Source of the DNA: Desulfofustis sp.
GTDB lineage: Bacteria; Desulfobacterota; Desulfobulbia; Desulfobulbales; Desulfocapsaceae
NCBI GenBank assembly: GCA_030604345.1
Contig: JAUVWB010000035.1
Coordinates: 1 to 9,766, forward strand
DNA length: 9,766 bases
Direction: 5' to 3'
A program made the translations under genes and the position numbers. Each line of letters begins with the position of its first letter. Within the stretch, counting starts at the first letter, position 1. Below, piece by piece: positions 1-5,645 of the stretch. The notes under the pieces were generated by a model. It did not search any database. It was not told the origin of the DNA and saw only the letters and a list, made by a program, of their open reading frames with translations.

Positions 1-127
1 AGGCGATATGGGCACCCGCCTTGGCCACCGAATCGGCCGACTGTTCCGGAATCCGATAACCCGATGCGTACGCCGTCCCCACCGCAAACACCGAGGCCAA
101 GGCCACCAAAGAAATCGTCTTTTTCAT
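1..127 (-). CDS. FadL/OmpP1-type outer-membrane transporter, N-terminal part only
   Basis: The gene starts at ATG 127-125 and leaves the window at base 1, so only 42 residues are visible. They begin with a classic signal peptide (MKK, a hydrophobic core, then AYA as the likely cleavage site at about residue 21). The mature start reads SGYRIPEQSADSVAKAGAHI, which matches the N-terminal hatch segment typical of the FadL/OmpP1/TodX family: small hydrophobic residues followed by 'EQS…AG.A'. An AGGAGAGGA ribosome site lies just upstream of the ATG. Known members of the family are 14-stranded beta barrels that carry long-chain fatty acids or other hydrophobic compounds across the outer membrane. 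The position at the tail of an acyl-CoA/ETF gene block fits fatty-acid uptake. The substrate cannot be read from this fragment. Confidence 0.8.
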   Translation of the reverse strand, partial: MKKTISLVALASVFAVGTAYASGYRIPEQSADSVAKAGAHIA

Positions 128-161
128 GCCATCCTCTCCTCTCTCGCGTTGACTGTCGACC

Positions 162-182
162 TGCCTGCAGTACCGGCAGGCA
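162..182. repeat. 7-bp-arm hairpin between thioesterase and FadL genes
   Basis: TGCCTGC (162-168) is a perfect inverted repeat of GCAGGCA (176-182), with a 7-nt loop. It lies in the short gap between the thioesterase stop (215) and the fadL-like start (127). No T-run follows on either strand, so it is not a textbook intrinsic terminator. It could be a processing or pausing structure that separates expression of the two genes, but this is inference. Confidence 0.45.
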
Positions 183-214
183 TCCTCACATCCGTATCTT
201 CCCCTGCAACAGCC

Positions 215-622
215 TCAGGGTATGCCAAGCTTGCTCAGTTCCTCGTGCAACTCCCCCTCCATGACCATGGCCTTGCCGCTGCCATCGCGCACGACAAAAG
301 TGACCAGCGCATCGGCCACGCACTCCTTGGTCTGTTTGAGAACTATTTCCTGTCGCAACACCGCACTCTTGTTACCCACCCGTTCCAGGGCGGTGGAGAC
401 CAGCAGTGTTTCCCCGACACCAACGGCCTTGCGGTAATTGACATTGATGTTGACCACAAGAAAGATCCTCCCGCTTCTGGCCCAGCGCTGCAGATCTATT
501 TTCGATTCCAGCTGGGCCCAGCGATCCTCTTCGAAAAATTCCAGGTAGCGGGCGTTGTTCACGTGGCCATAGAAGTCGGCATGATAGCCGCGAACCTTGA
601 TTTCCGTCAGATACTCAGTCAT
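215..622 (-). CDS. Hotdog-fold acyl-CoA thioesterase (YbgC/4-hydroxybenzoyl-CoA thioesterase family)
   Basis: The protein has 135 residues from ATG 622-620, normal for this family. The N-terminal motif H14-A-D16-F-Y-G-H20-V-N-N is the signature of YbgC/4HBT single-hotdog thioesterases; the Asp is the catalytic residue in characterised members. The rest (NVNYRKAV, a central strand region with basic residues, and a C-terminal strand with FVVRDGSGKA) fits the hotdog fold. These cytoplasmic enzymes hydrolyse acyl-CoA to free acid and CoA. The reading frame continues upstream to a TTG at 646, but that codon lies in the tail of a terminator hairpin, and the ATG gives the family's usual N-terminus. 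No clear Shine-Dalgarno sequence is seen for either start. Next to ETF, SCP2 and FadL genes, a role in balancing acyl-CoA pools during fatty-acid degradation is likely. Stop codon is TGA. Confidence 0.85.
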   Translation of the reverse strand: MTEYLTEIKVRGYHADFYGHVNNARYLEFFEEDRWAQLESKIDLQRWARSGRIFLVVNINVNYRKAVGVGETLLVSTALERVGNKSAVLRQEIVLKQTKECVADALVTFVVRDGSGKAMVMEGELHEELSKLGIP

Positions 623-635
623 CGATTCGTACCGT

Positions 636-667
636 GCAAGAAACAAGGCGGCCCGACACAGGCCGCC
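636..667 (-). terminator. Intrinsic terminator/attenuator after the SCP2 gene
   Basis: On the minus strand a perfect 7-bp GC stem (GGCGGCC 661-667 side, loop 654-660, GGCCGCC 647-653 side) is followed at once by TTGTTTCTT (646-638). This is a GC-rich hairpin plus U-rich tail, directly after the SCP2 stop (688). It ends only 25 nt before the thioesterase ATG (622), leaving no obvious room for a separate promoter, so it may attenuate rather than fully stop transcription into the thioesterase gene. Confidence 0.65.
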
Positions 668-687
668 GCTTGGATTGTCCCAACCGT

Positions 688-999
688 TCAGGCATCCTTA
701 CCGAACGCGGCAAGAAACGTCTTCAACAGGTCCGGATTATTCGTTTTGATTTTTCCGGTCAGAAAATCCCCCATGCCCGGCCGATAACCCTCTTCCCAGA
801 TCTTGAGAAAGAAATCCGCACTCGTCTTACAGACGCAATCCGCCGCTTCGATGGTGCGGCCATCTTCGACACGGCACCGTCCGGGCGACAGCACAACCGT
901 CTTCTTGATATCGTCCAGGGAAAAATAGTAGCTGACCGGCGCCTTGACCGCCGAGGCATGGAACTGTTCCGGCAGCGTTGCGAAGATTTGCTCAATCAT
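688..999 (-). CDS. SCP2 sterol/lipid-binding domain protein
   Basis: A 103-residue protein that consists almost entirely of one SCP2-like domain. Recognisable parts are the acidic central strand segment with CRVEDGR, then [19 protein letters not shown] and a C-terminal '[14 protein letters not shown]' helix, which is the usual SCP2 ending (…L..G.IK..GD...L..F). SCP2 domains bind acyl-CoA, fatty acids or other lipids in a hydrophobic tunnel; bacterial stand-alone members have no fixed enzymatic role. The ATG is preceded by GAGAG six bases upstream, and the gene begins 9 bases after the etfA stop, so it is co-transcribed with etfBA. An acyl-CoA carrier or protective role in beta-oxidation is plausible but is inferred from context. 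Stop is TGA; a hairpin terminator follows. Confidence 0.82.
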   Translation of the reverse strand: MIEQIFATLPEQFHASAVKAPVSYYFSLDDIKKTVVLSPGRCRVEDGRTIEAADCVCKTSADFFLKIWEEGYRPGMGDFLTGKIKTNNPDLLKTFLAAFGKDA

Positions 1000-1008
1000 G
1001 ACCGTCTC

Positions 1009-1926
1009 TCAGCGTGCGTTTATTTTCTCCACCAGAACCGGAACCAGTTTGGTCAGGTCGGCCACCGCCAGCACATCGGCCACGTCTCCGATCGGCGCGT
1101 CGCGATCGGTGTTGATGGCGATGATGAAATCGGATTTCTTCATCCCGGCCAGGTGCTGGATGGCCCCGGAAATACCACAGGCCACATAGAGTTTGGGGGC
1201 TACCGTCTGTCCGGTGGTTCCCACCTGTCGGTCATGTTCCGCCCATTCGGAGTCGACCACCGGTCGGCTGGCGCCGTATTCACCGCCGAGGGCTTTGGCC
1301 AGATCAGCGATCAGGGAGATGTTTTCGGCCTTGCCGATACCTCGCCCGGCACTGACGATCACCTCCGCCTTGCTCAAGTCGATACCGCCGGCCTCGGCCG
1401 CTTCGTAACCGAGGAACTCGACGCGGTCGGCACCATCGATCTGCACTTTTTCCACACTCGGGGAACCAGACGGTGGTTCGGACAAGCCGAAGGCGCCGGC
1501 CTGCAGGGTCAACACCGCTCCCGTGGTCTTGACGGCCACGGTGCGTCGCAGCTTGGCGTTGCACACCGGCACCACCGGGGTGTTATCGACATAGTCCACC
1601 ACCTCCGAGACCTGGGCGAAGCCGAGCGCGCAGGCGATCCGGGGAGCCAGGTCCCAGCCATAACTGGAGTGACTGAAGACCACCAGATCGGGCTGCTCCT
1701 TTTCGATGACGGCAAGCAACAATTGTTTATGAACACCCGGCCGATACTCCCCGTGCGCGGCGGCATCGGCCAGATACAGTTTGCCTGCATAGGGCGGCAA
1801 GGCCGCCTCCGAACCGACCATGAACATGACATGGTCGCCGCCAACCCGCGCGGTAAAGCCAAGCAGATCGCCGATTGAGCCGAGCACCTTGCCATCCCCA
1901 TATTCTGCAACGAGTAAACTTATCAT
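1009..1926 (-). CDS. etfA: Electron transfer flavoprotein, alpha subunit
   Basis: A 305-residue EtfA, close to the usual 310-330. Residues 1 to about 185 form the N-terminal nucleotide-fold-like domain shared with EtfB. The C-terminal FAD-binding domain is clear: [11 protein letters not shown] (192-202), R221-[13 protein letters not shown] (235-242), CGISGAIQH (250-258) and INTDRDAPI (271-279). With EtfB it makes the soluble heterodimer that takes electrons from acyl-CoA dehydrogenases. Partner genes directly upstream are etfB (10-base gap) and the membrane Fe-S oxidoreductase, so electrons probably go to menaquinone. A GGAGGG ribosome site five bases before the ATG overlaps the end of etfB, suggesting coupled translation. 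Stop is TGA. Nothing here suggests a bifurcating ETF, but that cannot be settled by eye. Confidence 0.95.
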   Translation of the reverse strand: MISLLVAEYGDGKVLGSIGDLLGFTARVGGDHVMFMVGSEAALPPYAGKLYLADAAAHGEYRPGVHKQLLLAVIEKEQPDLVVFSHSSYGWDLAPRIACALGFAQVSEVVDYVDNTPVVPVCNAKLRRTVAVKTTGAVLTLQAGAFGLSEPPSGSPSVEKVQIDGADRVEFLGYEAAEAGGIDLSKAEVIVSAGRGIGKAENISLIADLAKALGGEYGASRPVVDSEWAEHDRQVGTTGQTVAPKLYVACGISGAIQHLAGMKKSDFIIAINTDRDAPIGDVADVLAVADLTKLVPVLVEKINAR

Positions 1927-1936
1927 GGCTGCCCTC

Positions 1937-2710
1937 CTACCCCAACACGGCGGTCTTTTCCATGATGATCTGAATGAGCCGGTCGGCCAATTCGGCCGGC
2001 TCTCCTTCGAGGATCAGGCCGCCTCCCTTTTTTTCCGGGAAATAGACCTTGGCAGTCTGCTGCCGCGGCTCTGCCTGGAGCAGATCGCTGACCGGCAGGG
2101 AAAGCAGCTCCTTTTTCTTGGCCTTCATGATATTCGGCAGGGTCGGGTAACGCGGCGTATTGAGGCCCAACTGGCAGGTGACGACCGCCGGCAGGGTGAC
2201 CGCCACCCTGGCCTTGACTCCGCCCTCGAGTTCACGTTTCAGCTCCAGCTTGGTGCCGGCCAGGGAAAAGCCGACCACGGTTGACACGCCGGCCATATCG
2301 AGCATCTCCGCGACCAGGATACCGACCTGAGCACTGCCGCGGTCCTGCGATTGCATGCCGGTCAGGATCAGGTCAAACCCCTTGTCTTTGGCAAACTCGC
2401 TGATGATCCCCGCTATCTCCAACGGCTCACGCTGGCTCACCTCGTTGTCCACCACCTGGACGCCACGATCGCACCCCATGGCCAGGGCCTTTTTAATCGC
2501 TTCCTTGACCTTATCGGGACCGATGGAGAGCACGGTGATATCGGCATCTCCGCCCTGTTCCTTGACCAGTACCGCCTGCTCCACGGCGTATTCGTCATAT
2601 TCGTTCAGGCGCCAGGCCAGATCGGCAGTGTCATACCACCGGCCGTCGGCAGCCACTTTGAACTTTGATTCCATGTCCGGAACCTGCTTGATACACACCA
2701 GAATCTTCAT
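1937..2710 (-). CDS. etfB: Electron transfer flavoprotein, beta subunit
   Basis: A 257-residue EtfB beginning MKILVCIKQVPD, the standard family start. Further hallmarks are NEYDEYAVEQA (36-46), ALAMGCDRG (75-83), GMQSQDRGSAQVG (118-130) and, at 183-200, LNTPRYPTLPNIMKAKKK, the EtfB signature and recognition loop that contacts the dehydrogenase partner. The protein pairs with EtfA and binds AMP in typical ETFs. An excellent AAAGGAGG ribosome site precedes the ATG, and the gene starts 12 bases after the stop of the membrane oxidoreductase gene. It ends in TAG; reading through would add a long out-of-family tail in a different frame from etfA, so here TAG acts as a normal stop. That matters for judging the two TAG codons in the upstream gene. 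Confidence 0.96.
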   Translation of the reverse strand: MKILVCIKQVPDMESKFKVAADGRWYDTADLAWRLNEYDEYAVEQAVLVKEQGGDADITVLSIGPDKVKEAIKKALAMGCDRGVQVVDNEVSQREPLEIAGIISEFAKDKGFDLILTGMQSQDRGSAQVGILVAEMLDMAGVSTVVGFSLAGTKLELKRELEGGVKARVAVTLPAVVTCQLGLNTPRYPTLPNIMKAKKKELLSLPVSDLLQAEPRQQTAKVYFPEKKGGGLILEGEPAELADRLIQIIMEKTAVLG

Positions 2711-2722
2711 AGCTTCCTCCTT

Positions 2723-4717
2723 TCAGGACCTGCTCTCAGACAGACAATCGGCCAGGACTTCGGCAATATCCTTGGGCCGCAACGATCCGTCGGCATCGGC
2801 GCCTTTGACGCCATCCTCAAACATGGTCAGGCAGAACGGGCAATTGGACAGCAGCTGCGGAGCTCCGGTGGCCAAGGCCATCTTGACCCGTTTGACATTG
2901 ATCCGTTCGCCGATTTTTTCCTCGGCCAGGATGCGCCCGCCGCCGGCGCTGCAGCAAAACGCCTCGTCCCGGCACTTTTCCATTTCCACGATGCGCCCGC
3001 CGGCGGCCCCAATGAGCTCACGCGGCGGCTGATAGATGTCGTTGTGCCGGCCCAGATAACAGGAATCGTGATAGGTACAGGCAAAATCTCGACCCGTCAG
3101 CGACAGCTTGCCGGCCCCAACCAACTCGGCAAGGAAAACCGGGTGGGGCTGAACCTTCACCTCGAGACCCAGGTCCCGATAATCCTTGGCCAGCGTGTTG
3201 AAACAATGGGGGCAGGTGGTGACGACCTTGGACGCACCGCTTTGCTTGATGGCCTCGATATTTTCGGCGGCCAGCGTCTGGTAGAGATACTCGTTGCCCA
3301 TCTTTCGCATCGGCTCGCCGCAGCACTTCTCCTGTTTGCCGAGAATGCCCACCTTGACCCCGGCCGCCCGGCACAATGCAACAAAGCTCTTGGCCACGGC
3401 GATGTTGCGCTTGTCAAAGGAGGCATAGCAGCCGACAAAATAAAGCACGTCAAGATCGGCACCGGACCCGCTTGTCTCCAGCCCGAGCCCCTCCGCCCAG
3501 TCACCCCGGGAAGCATAGCCGCTGCCAAGAGGATTGCCGTTGACCTCGGTCTGCTCCATGGCCGTCATCACCTCGTCACCGGGAAACTCTCCTTCCATCA
3601 ACACCAAAGCCCGACGCATCTCGATGATCTTGCCCACATGTTCGATACTGGCGGGGCAGATTTCCTGACAGGCCCGGCAAGTGGTACAGGCCCAAAGGAC
3701 ATCCTTGCCGACGGTGGCGATCAAATCACGGTCGGGCTGCTGAAAAGCTGTTTCGCCGATCTGATTGACCAGCTTCATGGGCGACAGAGGTTTACCGGTG
3801 GCATACGCCGGACAGCGATCCTGACACCGTTTGCAGAGAGTGCAGGCATCGGCGTCGAAGATGTCCTTCCAGGTCAGATCGGCAACCTCGGTGGCCCCGA
3901 ACTTCTCGACCTCTTCGTTTTCCAGATCGAGCGTGACCAGTTTGCCTTTCGGCCCTCGATCGATAAAGAGGTAATTGGCACTGGTGGTGAAAATATGACG
4001 GAATTTGCTGGAGGGGATGACGGCGATAAAGCCCACCGCCAGAAACAGGTGCAGCCACCACAGCACCCGATGCAACACCAGCAAACCGGGTTCACCGATG
4101 CCGGTCATGGCCTTGGCGAAGAGCAGTCCGACGGGTGACCACGCTGCCAGCGGCGTCCCCATTTCGGTAACGGCGATACGGGCCCCCTCGATGACGAAAC
4201 CGGTCAGCAGAATGGCAAACAGCAGCCCGTGCATCAGCGCATCGTCCGGCCCGGTGAGCAACCCTTCGGGCCGAAACAGGTACCGTCGCACCAGCAGCCC
4301 GGCAAGCATTATCAAGGCGATCAGGCCGGCCAGATCGAGCACCAGCGAAAACCAGAGGTAGAAAGTCCCCTTGAGAAACACCAGATCAAAGAGCGGATCG
4401 GTGAAATCGGCTTGGATGAAAACCAAGGTGGTACCGATGGCCAGCAGCACAAACCCCCAGAAAAAAAAGGCATGAAACAGCCCCGGCCAGGGGACGCGCA
4501 TGACTTTTTTCTGGAAGAACGTATCGGTGAGCATGGCACCAATACGCTCACCCAGATTATCCAGTCTGCCCAGCGGTCGTCCCAGCCGATAGACGATCCG
4601 GCGCCGAAGAAAAGCCCGCACCAGAACCACCATCGCAGCCACCGCCAACAGCTACATCGGCACCTAGTTCAACGCTCCCTGTCCGACATTCCAAGAAATC
4701 TCTCGGGTATACTCCAT
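2723..4717 (-). CDS. Membrane Fe-S oxidoreductase, ETF:menaquinone oxidoreductase type, with two in-frame TAG codons
   Basis: Read from ATG 4717-4715 the frame runs 664 codons to TGA 2725-2723, broken only by TAG at codons 18 and 22. Layout: membrane domain with hydrophobic segments at about 19-37, 78-103, 116-143, 161-183 and 213-234, carrying His residues (LFHAFF, VLHRVLWWLHL, FRHIF) suited to b-type haem as in NarI; two [4Fe-4S] sites, CTLCKRCQDRCP (292-303) and CTTCRACQEICP (344-355); and two CCG domains as in HdrB/HdrD, with CCGEP (465-469) plus CPHC (502-505) and CCSAGGG (588-594) plus CPFC (626-629). Proteins of this make-up beside etfBA pass electrons from reduced ETF to menaquinone in fatty-acid-oxidising anaerobes. 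The N-terminal segment MEYTREISWNVGQG looks like the usual family start and has a GGAGAG site; without it, translation would have to begin at TTG 4648 (641 residues) with a shortened first helix. Function is confident; whether the full-length protein is made is not. Confidence 0.85.
4652..4666 (-). other. Two in-frame amber codons (TAG 4666-4664 and TAG 4654-4652)
   Basis: The minus strand reads …GCG TTG AAC TAG GTG CCG ATG TAG CTG TTG GCG… in the same frame as both the N-terminal segment (ATG 4717) and the body of the Fe-S oxidoreductase. The protein would be ALN-X-VPM-X-LLAVAAM. From memory of the family, 'VPMYLL' is common here, so the second TAG probably stands for Tyr and the first for a variable or aromatic residue. 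Each TAG is one base change from a sense codon (TGG or TTG; TAC or TAT). No insertion or deletion is involved. The sequence between them also forms a tiny GTG CCG ATG TAG reading frame. Confidence 0.9.
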
Positions 4718-4721
4718 GGCT

Positions 4722-4727
4722 CTCTCC
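4722..4727 (-). promoter_or_regulatory. Ribosome binding site fixing the oxidoreductase start at 4717
   Basis: GGAGAG on the minus strand lies four bases before ATG 4717-4715. The alternative ATG four codons upstream (4729-4727) has no comparable site, and neither do the possible starts after the amber codons (CTG 4651, TTG 4648, ATG 4633). This is the main local evidence that translation begins before the two TAG codons. Confidence 0.65.
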
Positions 4728-4773
4728 ATTGTCAGGGTGCCCTCGCCTGATGACCGCTTCGGCCGAAGACCGC

Positions 4774-4809
4774 TCGTCCCTTTATAAATGTTGTTTACGT
4801 TAAGGTCAA
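4774..4809 (-). promoter_or_regulatory. Sigma-70-type promoter for the oxidoreductase-etfBA operon
   Basis: Minus strand -35 TTGACC (4809-4804), 17-base spacer, -10 TATAAA (4786-4781), giving a predicted start near 4774 and a leader of about 57 nt before ATG 4717. The leader holds a 12-bp palindrome CTTCGGCCGAAG (4757-4768). The -35 and part of the spacer are covered by operator-like site 1 (4794-4809). Confidence 0.65.
4794..4809. promoter_or_regulatory. Operator-like palindrome 1 (LiuR-type), over the etf promoter
   Basis: TTTACGTTAAGGTCAA is an imperfect palindrome that matches TTTACGTTAACGTAAA, the motif I recall for LiuR-type MerR regulators, at 14 of 16 positions. It overlaps the -35 of the etf operon promoter, a position suited to repression or to MerR-style remodelling. 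The consensus is recalled rather than looked up; the resemblance to the second site at 4923-4938 is visible directly. Confidence 0.55.
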
Positions 4810-4882
4810 GACAAAAGAATAGCTCTTCTTTCCGGCTCCGCTTTCTCCCTTTAATCTGGGGAAATTTGCCTTGCTTTTTTGT

Positions 4883-4940
4883 TTGACAGGGGATCGGCGC
4901 CCATGCTATCTTGACCGTGAAAGTTACGTAAAGGTAAAAT
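4883..4940 (+). promoter_or_regulatory. Candidate promoters for the MerR-family gene
   Basis: Two overlapping candidates are visible. P1: TTGACA (4883-4888), 18-base spacer, TATCTT (4907-4912). P2: TTGACC (4911-4916), 18-base spacer, TAAAAT (4935-4940). In P2 the operator-like site 2 fills the spacer and reaches the -10, the usual MerR-family geometry; in P1 it would lie just after the start point and act as a roadblock. Only one may be real. Confidence 0.5.
4923..4938. promoter_or_regulatory. Operator-like palindrome 2 (LiuR-type), upstream of the regulator gene
   Basis: GTTACGTAAAGGTAAA matches TTTACGTTAACGTAAA at 13 of 16 positions and shares the ACGT…AAGGT core of site 1. It lies between the -35 and -10 of candidate promoter P2, consistent with autoregulation by the adjacent MerR-family protein. 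Confidence 0.5.
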
Positions 4941-5097
4941 GTCCGAGCCTCGCCGTCGGCCCCGCCCGGACGAAAAAACACAGCCCCTCAGAAACAGCGG
5001 ACCTACCGGCCGGTACACCAGTCTTCTTCGAGACCGGTCATGCCCGGCATCGACAGCCATGGCCGGCAAGACGTGTCAAGGCGAGGATATCTCATGA
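4939..5097 (+). CDS. Possible 52-codon leader ORF overlapping the regulator start
   Basis: ATG 4939-4941, preceded by AAAGG, opens a frame whose TGA (5095-5097) overlaps the regulator's ATG as ATGA, the classic arrangement for translational coupling. The peptide begins MSEPRRRPRPDEKTQPL and is rich in Arg, Pro and Ser, with two Cys near the end; I recognise no family. It would be transcribed in full only from the upstream promoter candidate (TTGACA/TATCTT). It may equally be a chance frame in a GC-rich leader, which also contains a 12-bp palindrome TACCGGCCGGTA (5004-5015). Confidence 0.2.
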   Translation: MSEPRRRPRPDEKTQPLRNSGPTGRYTSLLRDRSCPASTAMAGKTCQGEDIS

Positions 5098-5498
5098 CCC
5101 GGAAAACGATCAAACCGGTACAGATTGGCGAGTTGGCAAAGCAACTCGGCATAACGACCAGAACCATCCGTTATTACGAAGAAATCGGTCTCATGGGCAA
5201 ATCGGACCGACTCGGGGGCAGCACCCGGATGTACGACAAGGATGATATCCTGCGCCTCAAGTTCATCTTGAAAATGAAGGCGATGGGCGTCTCGCTGAAA
5301 GAGATCCAGGAACTCTCCGAAATCTTCGATATCAACGACCAGGACTTTTCCACCATTACGCCCAAACTCATAGAAATTCTTGACCAGCATATCGCCAGGG
5401 TCGATGAAAAAATGGCGAAGCTCTCGTCCCTGCGCAACGATATTGTCAACTATCGGGTTCGGATCATGGATCTACTGAAAAATGGCCACGCCGCCTGA
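5094..5498 (+). CDS. MerR-family transcriptional regulator, cysteine-free
   Basis: A 134-residue protein from ATG 5094, chosen because GAGGATAT lies eight bases before it; the frame could open at 5040 but without a good ribosome site. The N-terminus holds the MerR winged helix: IGELAKQLGITTRTIRYYEE, then GLM, a basic wing with R-MYDKDDILRL, and KAMGVSLKEIQEL. Residues from about 88 on form the antiparallel coiled-coil dimer helix (ITPKLIEILDQHIARVDEKM…). There is no cysteine anywhere, which argues against the metal- or redox-sensing MerR groups. It is divergent from the ETF/fatty-acid operon, and two similar palindromes lie in the shared control region, so it is probably the operon's regulator, as LiuR/FadR-like MerR proteins are for branched-chain or fatty acid degradation in Proteobacteria. 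The effector, perhaps an acyl-CoA, is unknown. Stop is TGA. Confidence 0.88.
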   Translation: MTRKTIKPVQIGELAKQLGITTRTIRYYEEIGLMGKSDRLGGSTRMYDKDDILRLKFILKMKAMGVSLKEIQELSEIFDINDQDFSTITPKLIEILDQHIARVDEKMAKLSSLRNDIVNYRVRIMDLLKNGHAA

Positions 5499-5548
5499 TC
5501 GTGTCTTGAGGCCTGCGCTGCCGACTCCGTTTACCCATCTACGGGGAG

Positions 5549-5575
5549 CTTGAAGAACTCGAAATTTCGTTCAAG
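5549..5575. repeat. Nested inverted repeat downstream of the regulator gene
   Basis: CTTGAA (5549-5554) and TTCAAG (5570-5575) flank the perfect 10-bp palindrome CGAAATTTCG (5560-5569). The whole can fold as a hairpin with a 5-nt one-sided bulge. It lies 50 bases after the MerR-family stop. A T-run is lacking, so a simple intrinsic terminator is not clear; a protein-binding site is an alternative. Confidence 0.4.
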
Positions 5576-5580
5576 ATTGA

Positions 5581-5645
5581 GTTGCGCAATAACATTGCGC
5601 CGCAATCATATATGATATTCATAAGATAAAACGTGATTGCGCAAC
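5581..5645. repeat. 10-bp inverted repeat pair around an AT-rich core
   Basis: GTTGCGCAAT (5581-5590) and ATTGCGCAAC (5636-5645) are perfect inverted copies 45 bases apart. A third related palindrome, ATTGCGCCGCAAT (5594-5606), follows the left arm. The core TCATATATGATATTCATAAG is AT-rich. The arms themselves contain the palindrome TTGCGCAA, so each could bind a dimeric regulator, or the whole could fold into one long stem. No gene with a clear start follows closely. Confidence 0.5.

Noticed and set aside
623..646. TTG 646 as start of the thioesterase
   Set aside because: It lies in the terminator tail, has no ribosome site, and adds eight residues not expected in the family; ATG 622 gives the usual N-terminus.
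634..1878. Long plus-strand open frame opposite SCP2 and etfA
   Set aside because: It is antisense to well-supported genes; the translation has no recognisable motif and reflects GC-rich codon bias of the opposite strand.
3044..4138. 364-codon plus-strand open frame opposite the Fe-S oxidoreductase
   Set aside because: The opposite strand carries unmistakable Cys motifs and membrane segments; this frame is a shadow.
4652..4666. Genome-wide reassignment of TAG as a sense codon
   Set aside because: etfB, in the same operon, ends in TAG at a normal family length with its ribosome-site-overlapped junction to etfA, so at least one TAG is a true stop. Local or partial amber decoding stays open.
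4664..4981. Separate 105-codon minus-strand gene ending at the first TAG
   Set aside because: Only its last 17 residues look real, and they form the N-terminus of the oxidoreductase; the upstream part covers the promoter region and the regulator's leader.
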